A stretch of 64,000 bases of DNA from contig NC_059079.1 of NCBI RefSeq assembly GCF_020497125.1, forward strand, positions 6,789,053 to 6,853,052, in the 5' to 3' direction. The notes under the pieces are model-generated. The model saw nothing but the letters and a program-made list of their open reading frames with translations, made no database searches and was not told where the DNA came from. The position numbers and the translations under genes are program-made. The number at the start of each line of letters is the position of its first letter. Position 1 is the stretch's first letter. The DNA comes from Mauremys mutica (taxonomy: Eukaryota > Chordata > Testudines > Geoemydidae). This document shows positions 10,091 through 20,505 of this stretch, piece by piece.

Positions 10091-11713
10091 TTAAATACCT
10101 AATCAGGTGACTATTCATTAGAATTGTCATCCTTAACATGCCGAGAGCATTTATGTTCTAACCCCGAAGCGTGAAGGCTTCCTTGCGTATATTAACCCCG
10201 GCAAAATTAACAACACCGCGGCTGACAATTTTATAGAGCCTTCTTTGGCCCGGAAGGTTCCCAAATTGCTCCTCACTCCTGCAATCTTTTACGCACGGGC
10301 TTAACTCTACTCATGTGAGTAGTTCCATTGAAGACCAAGGGACTACTCATGTCTGGAGAATTCCTCACTCCCTCAGTACCTGTCTGTGAGGGCAATTGGC
10401 TCATTGCTGGCACTGACAGGACTAAGAGATTCGGCATAAACATTTTACCCTGGCCCAGCCATTGCCAGCAGGCCACAGAGATCATTGTTTTCTCCATTCT
10501 ATACCTAGATAGGTAGGGATACCGTCAGGCTGGGTAATCCAAAGGTTGCTGACGCTGGCCCCTCAATGCTTTTAGACAGCTCAGAGAGAGGCTGAATTCT
10601 GAACTAAGTAAGGCGGAGCCAGGGTTGGGTCTAACGCATGCAAGAGACTTCAGTCTCCTTCAAAGCGAAGGTTTAGTGAGGGTCATTGTCCAGGAAGAAC
10701 CAAATGACATGAAAGGTGTGAACTGGGGGCGGGGTCACAGATAACTCAAGGGAAACATAAATAAACAATGGGACTACTCAAGGGGTAAGATGCTTCTCAT
10801 TCAGTGAGAGCAAAATCTGGCCCTCCTTCGCTCCACGCCTACAACAGCAATGGAGTAACACACAGAAACATTGACCCAGTTGCATCCCGCAGAATAGTGC
10901 CAAAGGCCTTTCCTCTGTGCCTAGTTAAGTGTCTTTTGGGCCAGGTCTTCAGCTGATGTAATTCGGCGTGGCGCCACTGAAGCCAAAAGAGCTGTGCCGA
11001 CTTACAGTCAGGTCAGGATTTGGTCCCTTTTGTCTTTAAACACAACGCACACAGGAAGGGGCGGGGCAGAGAGAAGGAAAATGTTTGTGTACGAACGCTG
11101 CACTTGAAAAGACAGCTTTAAACTGGGAATAATAAGACCACGTTTATGGAAGCCTTTCTACATGTCGTAAAACCTTTTTGAAAACATTGTAAAAAAGTAC
11201 AGAGTCTCACACTAACTCTTTTCTTTCTGGAGCTGCCCGGCTTCCCAGAGGTGGGGTATAAGCACCATATGACACAGAGGTTGCTAGGGTAAGTAGTGTT
11301 TTCGCATCGATTACTGTAGTAAATAATAACACAAAAACTTGTGGCAACAGTGTGTTCCATACAGAGCTGGCCGTTCTTTGCACATGGCCCAGTTTGCGTC
11401 ACTTTCTGTAGGCTTGATTCATTTTGTATCTATTTATTTATTTTTAGTAACATGCTGGTACGATTTTCTGTCGTCCAAGGAACATCTCTTTGGTAGATTG
11501 TCGTACTGGGGCAAAAACTGGTTAATGGTGTAGGGGCTTAATCCCTCTTCTCCTTCTGTTGCCAAACTCAGGAAGAGAAGCATCTTAAAGTTCATGGACT
11601 AAGGGAACTTTCTGTTATTTGCCCAGATTGTTCGTTTTACTGACGCACTGTTTCAAGAAGGGGCTCCCATCACAGTACTCCCTTCACCCTGTGATTAACC
11701 CCCTGTCCCAGGC
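10091..11713. other. Unassigned, largely unique sequence with two palindromic repeats
   Basis: 10300-10355 is a near-palindrome (ACTCATGTGAGTAG...GGACTACTCATGT around CATTGAAG). 10940-11025 is a decayed copy of the CAGCTGATGTAA / TTACAGTCAGGTC palindrome. 10130-10260 has more CpG than its surroundings and could be conserved non-coding DNA. No coding sequence is recognisable. Confidence 0.45.
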
Positions 11714-11849
11714 ATGCTTATGACTGGGGAATCTCTTCATTTACTTTCCCATCTCAACAAAAATGCTTTCAAAGAACCAGAAGCCAAGAGGGATGAAACA
11801 GAGACGAGAAGGTGTCACCACCAGGGCTTGGGCAGGCAGAGCAAGTGGT

Positions 11850-12055
11850 CAAAGCAGGAGTCAAACCGAAGGTCAGAGCTGGGGTCAGCGTCAGGCCAAG
11901 GATCAGAGTTGGAGTCAGACGGAGGTTCAGAACCAGAGTCGGGGCCCGGGGCAGCAATCAGGCATGAGGCAGGAAGGCAGGAACCAGGCTGGGAAACGAG
12001 GGTCAGGGACAAGGCCGGAGAGCCGGGCTCAGGAGTCAGCCGAGAAGACAAGGTC
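11850..12055 (+). repeat. Degenerate GGTCAGAG/GGAGTCAG minisatellite-like tract
   Basis: Units close to GGTCAGAGCTGGGGTCAG, GGATCAGAGTTGGAGTCAG and GGTTCAGAACCAGAGTC follow one another with irregular spacing of about 12-24 bases. The long open frames here (rich in Q, S, G and R on one strand, and in P, L and T on the other) come from the repeat, not from a gene. A similar tract occurs inside some LTR elements, so this may be a fragment of one. Confidence 0.6.
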
Positions 12056-12310
12056 CAATGTAGCAGTCAGCCAGGTACTTATCCAGTTGCACAAACAACG
12101 TACAGTCCTTCAGTCTGGCTTAAATAGTGCAGCCATTGCCAATAATCAGTGGGGCTGGGCGTTCCTCTAATCAGGACTTCGGGGGGAGGTGCCTTTGGTG
12201 GGACCAGGGTTCCCTTAGCTCTTCTGTCCACCAAGTGCAGCTTCTGGATGATGGCTTGTATCTGATGGCTGCCTGGGGACCTATAGATGTGGGTTCAAGA
12301 CCGGTGGATC
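12056..12310. other. Unassigned, possibly flank of the preceding repeat element
   Basis: The stretch holds GACTTCGGGGGGAGGTGCC and GGTTCAAGACCGGTGG but no family I can name. Confidence 0.3.
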
Positions 12311-12540
12311 CTCACAGGAGGACGGTCTTGTTGTTAAAGTGCTGGCTTGTGACTCAGGAGAAGTGGTGCCCATTCCCGGCTCTTTCTGTGTAAGCTGGGA
12401 AAAGCCGTTGACTCTCTTAATACTTCAATTTCCCATCTGTAAAATGGGAGTAATAATACTTCTGTGTTTAGCCTGGGGCTGGGACTCTCTCTCACCAGTG
12501 TTCGTACAGTGCCTAGCACAATGAGGCCCTCATCTCTAGA
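12311..12540 (+). mobile_element. tRNA-derived SINE with L2-like 3' end
   Basis: TTGTTAAAGTGCTGGCTTGTGACTCAG, a B-box-like GTGCCCATTCCCGG and CAATTTCCCATCTGTAAAATGGG identify the SINE. It then runs into TGTTCGTACAGTGCCTAGCACAATGAGG, the signature of an L2 3' end. Either an L2 end lies adjacent, or the SINE family has an L2-type tail. Confidence 0.7.
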
Positions 12541-12736
12541 TGCCATTGTCAAACTCATGATAATCGTAGCTCTGGGCAAACAGATGTGTAACAACCACAC
12601 TTGGATGGAAGTGTGAACACTGGGTACATTGTCAATGTAAGAGAGGACTTGGCGTATGTCACTGGAGGGAGGTTGGGATGGGGGATGATGACCTCACAAG
12701 GGGATCTAATAATATCTTCCCTTGTGAAAATGTCAT

Positions 12737-12815
12737 GGATCAGGACCCCATGGTGCTAGGTGCTGTACAAACACAGAACAAAGGGATCGTCCCTAGCCCC
12801 AAAAGCTTTCCCTCT
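12737..12815 (-). mobile_element. L2 LINE 3' end fragment
   Basis: On the minus strand this reads as the L2 3' end. The plus strand shows GATCAGGACCCCATGGTGC, GTGCTGTACAAACACAG and CCTAGCCCCAAAAGC, the reverse complements of the GGGGCAGGGA...GCGCCTAGCACAATGG...CTGATC signature. A hAT element follows at 12832. Confidence 0.7.
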
Positions 12816-12823
12816 ACGTATGT

Positions 12824-13032
12824 CTCTAGAGCAGTGGTGGGCAACCTGCCGCCCGCGCTGCTTCCTGCAGCTCCCATTGGCCAGGAATGGCGAACCGCGG
12901 ACACTGGGAGCTGCGGGTGGTTGTGCCTGCGGATGGTCCATGTAAACAAACTGTCTCGCGGCCCAGCAGCGGATTACCTTGATGGAGAGCGTGCGGCCCG
13001 CGGGCTGCAGATTGCCCGCCACTGCTCTAGAT
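12824..13032. mobile_element. hAT-type non-autonomous transposon with near-exact 8-bp TSD
   Basis: The 193-bp element (12832-13024) begins CAGTGGTGGGCAACCTG and ends CAGATTGCCCGCCACTG, inverted with two mismatches over 17 bases. Flanks CTCTAGAG and CTCTAGAT agree at 7 of 8 positions. The interior is GC-rich and non-coding. Confidence 0.9.
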
Positions 13033-13062
13033 GCTTAAATCTCGGCACCTAAGGTGACAAAC

Positions 13063-13278
13063 AATAAATAAGGCCTAGCTCTCATACATAGCTTTTCACT
13101 GGGAGATCTCAAAGCCCGACACAAAGGAGGTCAGTATCATATCTCTATTTTACAGAGGGGGAAAACTGAGGCACAGAGCAGGGAATTGACAGAGCAGGAG
13201 ACCAGAGGCAAAGCTGGGACTAGAACCCACATCTTCTGAGTCCCAGCTTGTGGCCACTAGGCTGCACTGCCTCCCCCA
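13063..13278 (-). mobile_element. tRNA-derived SINE
   Basis: This is a near full-length SINE on the minus strand. The plus strand shows AGATCTCAAAGC, GGAGGTCAGTATCAT, CTATTTTACAGAGGGGGAAA, CTGAGGCACAGAGC, CAAAGCTGGGACTAGAACCC and a terminal GGCCACTAGGCTGCACTGCC, the reverse complement of the TAGTGG-type A box and the B box. Confidence 0.8.
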
Positions 13279-14960
13279 AATTACAGAGGCTGGTCTACTG
13301 TGGGACTCAAGATCACATCTTCTCTCTCTGTTTCAGCTTCTTTCTGTCTGCTGCCTAAACCCACAAGTCGTGTTTTTGTGAGCTGGCTCTCCCTGGGGTA
13401 GGGTTCCGGATTACTCTACAATTCTAAAGGATTATTTTTAAAGCATCGTTATTAAATACACTTCATGCAGAACAATTCTCTCGTATTTTTCATTAGCAAT
13501 AAAAAAGTCAGCCTTTATCAGCCCATTAAGGGTGTAGCGCAGCCCAGATACCAACAGTACATGTAATAAATAACACACTGCACCATTTCCATATAGACCA
13601 CACAAAAAAAAAAGGGTTGTTTTTTTCCAGATTCCAACGGGCTGCGATTTTTAACTAACTAAATTAAAAACAGATATGGTATTCCGATGGGGAGCTGCCA
13701 GGAACTTCCTCCCCCCCAAAAAACTTTTCTATTTGAAATGCATAGAAGAAGTGCATGCAGTCATCCGAAGGAACAAATGACGTCCCAGCATGCGCTGAGG
13801 GTTTTGGGGGCAGAGGGGAGGAGAGGAAAGCGGAACATACAGAATTACTTTCTAGCGACACATGAATAAACAGCTTTAGTTAATAAACCAGAGAGAACTA
13901 TTTGGAGAGTGTGGAAGGAAGTTAGGGATTAGAGAGTAAATAGGAGAGCAGCCCTGGGAAATAACATGGCAGCATCGAGGAGAGGTAGAGATTGGAAGAC
14001 AGAGAGAAATCTGCCTGTTTGGAGCAACACTGCGGGAGAACTAGGGGAAGGGGGTTTAGAGTCTAAATTTGAGTTCTGGTGAAACGAAGTCACTTCTTAT
14101 TTATCAAAGTTTGTCTCCAAAGCCGACTCCCTCCCTAAAACGATGTGACCTATTTCAGGAACGGCTTTACCGTTGCAAGCTCTCAGATGGTTTCTTCATT
14201 CTGCCGCATGGTTAAACAGGAGGATGCAGCTCTGAGGAGCAAAGACGGTGGGCAAGCAGTGCCAGTCTGACTGTCAAATAATGGAGTGCGTGTGAATAGA
14301 AGGAGCAGCTTCCCTGAATGTAATGGTCACGCACAGTTCCCATGCAAGCCAACTGCTCTAGGCAGCAGGCTTGATTGACAGCCCCGGAGCTGGATGCACG
14401 ATAGTGACTTGATGACTTTTTGCAACTGTCTGAAAAGCTTAGATAAGCGCACAACCGTTTTTATTATTCTAAGAGGCAGAAGCCTCGCCTTAGCAAGCGG
14501 TAACAAATGCGGACATTCACGACCAGGATTAGGAACAAACTGCATTGGTGGGCGAGGGCCAGAGGCAGAGCCGAGCTGGAGTGTAACTCAAAACCTCCAC
14601 AGCTGTTTTCATTTTCCTCCCTTCAACACAGTCCCTGTGTGGCACTTCAGGGAGAATTATGAAAGTGGCGTGTAATTCAGAGAAGTAATGTCTTTTTTTT
14701 CCCCTCCCCGCAGTAATGAAAACTGCTGTGGTAGATCATTTTCGATTCAAGGGAAATATTAGATTCTATTTACTGCATGTTAGATAACAATAGATTTTAG
14801 CTAGTGCCTTGTTTTAAAGGCCTGCTGCCTTCAGCCCTCTCTCCCTTCCTCCCTCCCATCCAATCTGCTGCATGGTCAAACTGAGCCATTTTTCATCCTG
14901 CTTTAAATCCTTGGGTTAAAAATAGTGCAAAGGGCTTGGAAAACCGGGGACAGAGCCGCA
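13279..14960. other. Long stretch without recognisable repeats
   Basis: About 1.7 kb carries no transposon hallmark, unusual for this window. At 14688-14715 a strong pyrimidine run ends in CCCCGCAG, acceptor-like, but all three frames beyond it close quickly. This is a reasonable place to look for conserved non-coding elements. I cannot show any from the sequence alone. Confidence 0.45.
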
Positions 14961-15010
14961 GCTGGCACAAATCAGTGTAGCTTCATTGGCTTTAATGAGT
15001 TATACTAGCT
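14960..15010. repeat. Palindromic short repeat, left part
   Basis: CAGCTGGCACAAATCAGTG and TTCATTGGCTTTAATGAG match the left and central parts of the CAGCTGG-type palindromic repeat. It is interrupted by the hAT at 15011, and TAGCTGAAGCTGAG after 15250 may be its right arm. Confidence 0.55.
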
Positions 15011-15255
15011 CAGTGGTCCCCAATGCGGTGCCCGCAGGTGCCTTGGCGCCCGCCGGGGCATCTATGTGTCCCGCGTACTGGCCGGCGGGCAAGCATCCGC
15101 CGAAAAGCAGCATCATCAAGAAGCATCGCCGCCGAAATGCCGCTGATTTTCGGCAGCAGCGCCTCTTGACGTTGTTGCTTCTCAGCGGAATTTCAGCGGA
15201 TGCTTGTCTGCCGGCACCCGCCACCCGGAAAAGGTTGAGGACCACTGCACTAGCT
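15003..15255. mobile_element. hAT-type non-autonomous transposon with 8-bp TSD
   Basis: The 237-bp element (15011-15247) begins CAGTGGTCCCCAA and ends TTGAGGACCACTG, matching at 12 of 13 positions when inverted. Flanks TACTAGCT and CACTAGCT agree at 7 of 8. The open frames inside it on both strands are not transposase. Confidence 0.9.
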
Positions 15256-15485
15256 GAAGCTGAGTGGCTGGTTTATTTCGGTATGGCTAATGATTTGTAT
15301 GGTGTTTGACTCGGCAGGTCACGCCATTTTGATTAAAAAATGAGAGCCATATACAATTAACATGGCACCCATGACATGGATTAAATGCTGGCTAGCTGAT
15401 GGGTCTCAAAATGTAATTGTAATGGGGAATCATGATTGAGCTCGGGTGTGTCTAGCAGGGTCCCGCAAGGATCAGTTTTTGGCCT

Positions 15486-15887
15486 ATGCTCTTTAACAGT
15501 TTTAACAATTACCCGGAAGAAAACATAAAACCATCGCTGATAAAGTTTACAGATGACGCGAAAATTGGTGGAGTAGTAAATAATGAAGAGGACAGGTCAC
15601 TGATACGGAGCGTTCTGGATCATTTAAAGAGCTGGGTGAAAGCAAACACAATAGGTTTTCATATGGCTAAATGTACATGTATACATCTGGGATCAAAGAA
15701 TGTAGGTCATACTTACAGGATAGGGGGTTGTATCCTGGGAAAAAGCAACTCTGAAAAAAACTTGGGGGTCACGGTGGATAATCAAATGAACATGAGCTCC
15801 TGGTGCAACTCGGTGGTCAAAGGGGCTAATGCGATCCTGGGATGCATAAACAGGGGAATTTTGAGTAGGAGGAGAGAGGTTATTTAA
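15486..15887 (+). pseudogene. CR1 ORF2 reverse-transcriptase fragment (133 codons)
   Basis: This is the longest open piece of the CR1 at 15360. CR1 ORF2 encodes endonuclease and reverse transcriptase for target-primed insertion. Here only the palm C-terminal part and the start of the thumb survive. The catalytic box reads FTDDA where the family has F-A-D-D-T, and GSKNVGHTY and KNLGVTVDNQ follow as in the family. The frame begins after a broken GVPQG-type motif and ends in a stop after RRREVI. It is a pseudogene, flanked by CR1 sequence on both sides. Confidence 0.85.
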
Positions 15888-16197
15888 CCTCTGTATTCAG
15901 GACTGGTGTGACCACTGCGGGAATACTGCATCCAGTTCTGGTGGCCACAGTTCAAGAAGGATGTTGATAAATTGGAGAGGGTTCAGAGAAGAGCCACAAG
16001 AATGATTAAAGGATTAGAAAACCTGCTTTATAATGATAGCCTCAAGGAGCAAAATAAAGAGAAGGTTAAATGGTGACTTGATACAGTCTATAGATAGCTA
16101 TATAGGGAACAAATATTTGAGAATGGGCTCTTCACTCCAGCAGAGAAAGGCATCCACTGGCTCAAAGATGAAGCTAACAAATTCAGACTGAAATTCA

Positions 16198-16335
16198 CCT
16201 CCTTCACTGGAGGTTTTCAAAAGGAGGCTGCATAGCCATCTGTCTTGGATGCTTTAGACACAACAAATCCTGCATCTTGGCAGGGGGTTAGACTAGATGA
16301 CCCTTGCGGTCCCTTCTAACCCTATGAGTCTATCA
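16198..16335 (+). mobile_element. Nested CR1 3' end of another subfamily
   Basis: CACTGGAGGTTTTCAAAAGGAGGCTG, CATAGCCATCTGTC and GGCAGGGGGTTAGACTAGATGACCC followed by CTATGAGTCTAT form a complete CR1 3' tail lying in the middle of another CR1. The host CR1 loses about a dozen bases at the junction. No clear target duplication was seen. Confidence 0.75.
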
Positions 16336-16560
16336 TTTTTAACAGTGATAGTAATTAACCATTAGAACAACTTACCAAGTGTCTTGATAGGTTCTCCATC
16401 ACTGGCAATGTTTAAATCAAGATTATATGTTTTGGGGTTCTTTTTCTGAAAGATCTGCTCTGGGAATTATTTTGGGGAAGGTCTATGGCCTGTGTTATAC
16501 AGGAGATCAAATAAAGATGATCACAACTGTCCCTCTGGCCTTGGAATCTATGAATCTCCC

Positions 16561-16789
16561 TTCTTGAAATACCTTAATAGAATTTAATAGGGGTGGAAAC
16601 AGTACGGGTTTATAATCTTTTACTAGGTTTCCACAGAAATTACTCCAGAAAAAATAGGGCCAGATCCTCTGATTTATGCAACTGATTTACCCCACCTGAA
16701 AATCTGTTCCACAAAAATAAATGAGACAATTATGTCCTTTCTGTAGGCAAAATTCTCTGCCAGTATAACTCCTTTCACTTTATTCATTC
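16561..16789. other. Unassigned, includes a half palindromic repeat
   Basis: GGGCCAGATCCTCTGATTTATGC at 16655-16680 is the outer arm of the GGCCAGATCC palindromic repeat; the second arm is not clear. Confidence 0.4.
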
Positions 16790-17275
16790 CAGTAGAGTTT
16801 TGGCCTTATGTATGTTTTGAAGAGAGCTATGAAAGAAACTTTTTCCATTCCCATGAAAATATTTGAGACGACAAAAAATGTTCCCGTTCTGAATTGGGAT
16901 GAAAAGTTGAAAGCTTAAACATTTTCTCGGGCGGAAAGTCTGAAAAAAATATTTGGTTTGGATCAATCAAAACATTTGATTTCGATAATTTCAAAATGCT
17001 TCATTTTGATTTTGACCATTTTAATTTTTTTAATACAATAATTAGTTCACATTTCTAAACAAACAGTCGTATTGAACCGGAAAACTGGACTTTTCCATTT
17101 TGAAAAAAGTCAAAACAGAATATGTTGAGAATTCTGAGACTTTTTCATCAACATTTTTTGAGTTAAAAAAAATAATCAAAACTGACTCTTTCCTGTGCAA
17201 ATTTTAAGTTTTGATGAATTGTCATTTTCTGATGACAAAATGTTTTGTCAAAAAAATCCCGACCGGGTCTAGTTT
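16790..17275. repeat. AT-rich interspersed repeat
   Basis: It is dominated by GAAAAA, TTTTTC, CATTTTG and AAATTTT words, with TTTTCATCAACATTTTTTGAG and TGACAAAATGTTTTGTCA, and ends near CCCGACCGGGTCTAG, a possible decayed GACCAGCTCT end. Same class as 56379-56639. Confidence 0.5.
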
Positions 17276-17984
17276 TGAACTATCTTGTTGCACTCTATGG
17301 CAAAGATATAATTCTTCGTTTAAAAACAAAAACCAAAACCCTATAGAATCATACTAAACCATTGCTAAATTGTAGAGTAATTTCCTCTAATAATTTCAGG
17401 TTACTTTTATTTAACAAAAGATAAATAATTGAATGATTGGAAACAGCTACACATGTATAATGATGCATGTATATGTGCCATCCTAGACACATGGATTTAA
17501 TGTCAAGTAGGTTAAAATGTTTTCTTTTGTTGTGGAGCATTTATCAAGATTGCTACATGGGAGGTCTCTCCTGGTAGCTATGTGGTTCCGATGTAGGGCA
17601 AGTTTTTAACATGATCAGCCTATGACGTCATGTTTGTGGAGCGTAGCAGTAAATGCATTTCTCCTGTTGTGATAACCACACCTATGAGAGTGAAATAAGA
17701 GTCCTTGGGTTTTGATTCAGCTCTGCCGCAGCTAGGAAAGCAGAAATGTTTAAAGGTTGATCAGACTGTGGCCGCATATCCCAGCTTTGTGCTGCTGATC
17801 AGCCTGCTGAACTTTGGGTTGTATATAAAGTAGCTACCTTTACTATATACAAAACAGTAATTAGTTTTAAAGACTATCCATTTGCTTGTATAACTCTCTG
17901 GAGCTACTGCAGCTAAGCAAAAAAGCATTATAAAACAAACTGTTATGAGCTGCTCACAAATATCATATAGTAAAGATAAATAGC
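17276..17984. other. Unassigned AT-rich sequence
   Basis: No repeat or coding signal recognised. Confidence 0.4.
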
Positions 17985-18185
17985 TAGGCAGCTGGTGTGT
18001 GCCGAGACTACAGCTTGTCATGCTGACCAATATCGTCCCATGGTTTCCTTGTACTCCTCCAGTCTGCGTCACCCTGCTGTCTTGTTCTTAAATTGCAAAC
18101 TCTTTGGGGGCAGGGACCATTTTTTTGTTCTATGGCGCCGAGCACAATAGGATCCTGGACCGTGACTGGATAAATAATAAACATC
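17985..18185 (+). mobile_element. L2 LINE 3' end
   Basis: CATGCTGACCAATATCGTCCC, TTTCCTTGTACTCC, TTAAATTGCAAACTCTTTGGGGGCAGGGACC, GGCGCCGAGCACAATAGGATCCTGG and an AATAATAAA tail follow in L2 order. It is 5' truncated. Confidence 0.8.
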
Positions 18186-19399
18186 AACTGTGATCACCAA
18201 TGGGAACCTGGCAAAGAGGCCGTCCCAGCAGGTCTGACACGGACAACAGTGCCAGGGCAGTCCTTCTGGAGTCACTTAGGGGTTTCCCTCGGTGAGGCTG
18301 CAGATTTGATTTCCTAGCCTAGTGTATATGCCTGATCCAAAGACTATTCGGGTCAGTGGGAGTCTTTCCATTGACTGGAATGAACTTTGGATCCGGCTGT
18401 AAATCATTACAATTTTACAGGTAGTTATCATGAAAAAACTGTGGTGTTGCACCTAAGTTAAATGTACATTTCTTGGGCATGCGAAGGTAATTTTGACCAA
18501 AAGATATTAATGTTTTCTATTGAGCATTAACATTTCTCACAGTGGAGGCAGGACCTTTGGAATAGAGCATCCATTGTAAACTAAGGCCCTGAGCATGTGA
18601 ATAATTACACATGTGCTTAACTTAAGGATGTGAGTAGTCTCACTGACTTCAAGATAAACAGGTTCATAAGTCTTTTATGGAATTTGGCCCTAAAGTACAG
18701 CAATGGCCCAAACCACTAGAGCTTACAATAAGGTGCTTATGCAGCATTTTGGGTCAATTCTGTAGCATATTTCATAAGGGACCCTTTAATTGGAGAATTT
18801 CCTCCTATATCTTAAGACAATAAAGAAGGACTTTTTGTGTGGTGGCCTGTTCCTCCCCCACCCTTGCCCATTTTTTATGCCTGAGGAATCCTTTATTGTA
18901 CGTGTAATAAAAGCGTGATGCGGGCTGCCATTTTTGAATTTACTGTGTTGTTAAATACAAAATGTATCCACATACACAAGCTGGACTGTGGTTGGAGTTG
19001 ATCCTGAACCTGGCACAAACAGCAAAATTGGGCAAAAGAAAGAGATTCTCAAGGGTTTTAACAGACAAATTATTGGGAACAAATTTAGGCCCGGATCCTA
19101 CAAGAGACAGATGTCAAGGGGGTACAAGTAGCTTCTTGCAGGATTGGTGCCTTCATTTTTCAGTTTAAACATTGTCCTGCCATGTTGTGAAATTAAATGC
19201 AGCACCACTGTGTTGATGCATGGAAATGTTAAACTGAATATAAACAGAAAGTGAAACTGATAAGTCTAGTTTCATTGTCCACAATGAATGAAGTGAAAAA
19301 AGTAAACAAACATCAAAAGTGATGAAAAGTAAATTATATACATATAATACGTTTACAGTTTTCATTGTTAATGAACTAATATGTTATGCCTTAGAGATG
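18186..19399. other. Mostly unassigned, with palindromic-repeat pieces
   Basis: 18330-18402 is a self-complementary copy (CTGATCCAAAGAC...CTTTGGATCCGG around TTCCATTGACTGGAATGAA). 18590-18655 carries TGTGCTTAACTTAAGGATGTGAGTAG. The rest is unassigned. Confidence 0.45.
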
Positions 19400-19401
19400 C
19401 A

Positions 19402-19656
19402 AAGGATGGTCAAGTGATTAGGGTACTAGCTTGGGACTCTGGAGACTCAGATTTGATTCCTTGCTCCTCTACAGACTTCTTGTGTGTCCTTGGATAAATC
19501 ATGCAGTCTCCCTGTGCCTCAGTTTCCCATCAGTAAAATGGGGATACTAGCCCTTTCCTAACTCATAGGGGTGTTTTGAGGGTAAATTCATTAAAGATTA
19601 TGAGACTCTCAGTTATTATGGTAATAGGATTACATTTAAGTACCAAAGATAGATAC
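19402..19656 (+). mobile_element. tRNA-derived SINE, near full length
   Basis: This is the cleanest copy in the window: GGTCAAGTGATTAGGGTACTAG (A-box region), GATTTGATTCC (B-box region), GTGCCTCAGTTTCCCATCAG, AAAATGGGGATACTAG, GTGTTTTGAGGGTAAATTCATTAAAG and TATTATGGTAATAGG. The plus-strand order is tRNA head, body, tail. Confidence 0.85.
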
Positions 19657-20390
19657 TCTAGCAAGGAAATTAAATTTAAAACCATGCTGACACTGTCCCT
19701 TTAATATAATATACATAGCACTTGCATAATGTTTGATAGGCCCAATCCTCAATATTGACTTCAATGGCCTTTGGATCAGGTGTTTGAATGAGACAGAAAA
19801 AATGAAGATATGGCCCCACTTTACTTTCTGCCCACGGAATGTGATAAAAAACTTTCACTGAGAACCATAAGGCACCAAGATAAATAGAGACTGCTGCAGT
19901 TGCCTCATTTCTACAGAAATACTTGGAAGCAACAATCAGATAAAGGAGATCGAGAACTGACGGGAAATAATTAGAAGCTGTTAAGCAGGCTATTTACCTG
20001 GGCCAAGGGATGGTGCCCTGCACATGCTATTTCTATTTGGAGAATGAGGATCATCAGCATACCTGCAATTCAATCTCACCTGCCAGTCGGCCATAACAAA
20101 TATCAGGTCTGCAGTTTTCAGGGTGGAAAAAGGATCCTTTGGGTGTTTTGCTTGAGACTGCCCTACCAACAGCACTTGTTGCAGCAGCACCTCAGAGGTC
20201 ACTGTTCTTGCTGCAGCCATTCTACAATTAAAGAGAGAGAGAGAAAAGGGGGCCTGATTCGCCTCTCGCATGCAGATGTGTAAATTGTGGCTGCCGGAGC
20301 CGATGGAGTTGCACTGGGGTAAATGAGACCAGAATCGAGCCCAAAATGGTGGAACAATAGAAATGGTCTCATTTTAAACGGGACAAATGA
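19657..20390. other. Unassigned; includes a candidate minus-strand exon
   Basis: 19735-19785 is a fragment of the TTGACTTCAATGG palindromic repeat. 20080-20221 has exon-like borders on the minus strand (separate entry). The remainder is unassigned. Confidence 0.4.
20080..20221 (-). other. Exon-like segment (142 bp), speculative
   Basis: On the minus strand a pyrimidine run (CTTTTCTCTCTCTCT) leads into TTAATTGTAG, then 142 bases open in the frame starting ATGGCTGCAGCAAGAACAG, then CTGGCAG followed by GTGAGATTG. These are good acceptor and donor matches around an open segment. The peptide (MAAARTVTSEVLLQQ...) is not one I recognise. No neighbouring exons are evident and chance is possible; it could also belong to a non-coding RNA. 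Confidence 0.2.
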
Positions 20391-20505
20391 GAAGCACTCT
20401 GGTCTAGTGGATATGGCATGAGATTGGGAGTCAGGAGACCTGGAATATATTCCTGACTCACTGTGGGATTGCACATTGGTGTCTCTGTTTGCCCTCCTAC
20501 CCTTT
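20391..20505 (+). mobile_element. tRNA-derived SINE, 3' truncated
   Basis: GGTCTAGTGGATATGGCATG, GGGAGTCAGGAGACCTGG, TATTCCTGACTCACTGTGGG and a broken continuation. The usual CAGTTTCCC block is missing. Confidence 0.8.

Larger units (their letters stand above)
15360..16560 (+). mobile_element. CR1 LINE, 5' truncated, with nested CR1 end
   Basis: The copy runs from the middle of the CR1 reverse transcriptase to the 3' end (CCTCTGGCCTTGGAATCTATGAATC near 16530-16556). It contains GGGTCCCGCAAGG, AAAGTTTACAGATGACGCG (the catalytic box region) and CCAGTTCTGGTGGCCACAG. Many substitutions and indels make it non-functional. At 16198-16335 a different CR1 3' end interrupts it, after which it resumes at TTTTTAACAGTGATAGTAATTAACC. 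Confidence 0.9.

Noticed and set aside
11714..12170. Two overlapping frames of about 135 codons, rich in Q, S, G and R
   Set aside because: Both arise from the GGTCAGAG-type repeat; the opposite strand is equally open.
14688..14830. Exon beginning after the pyrimidine tract and CAG at 14713
   Set aside because: All three frames close within about 25 codons and no donor follows at a sensible distance.
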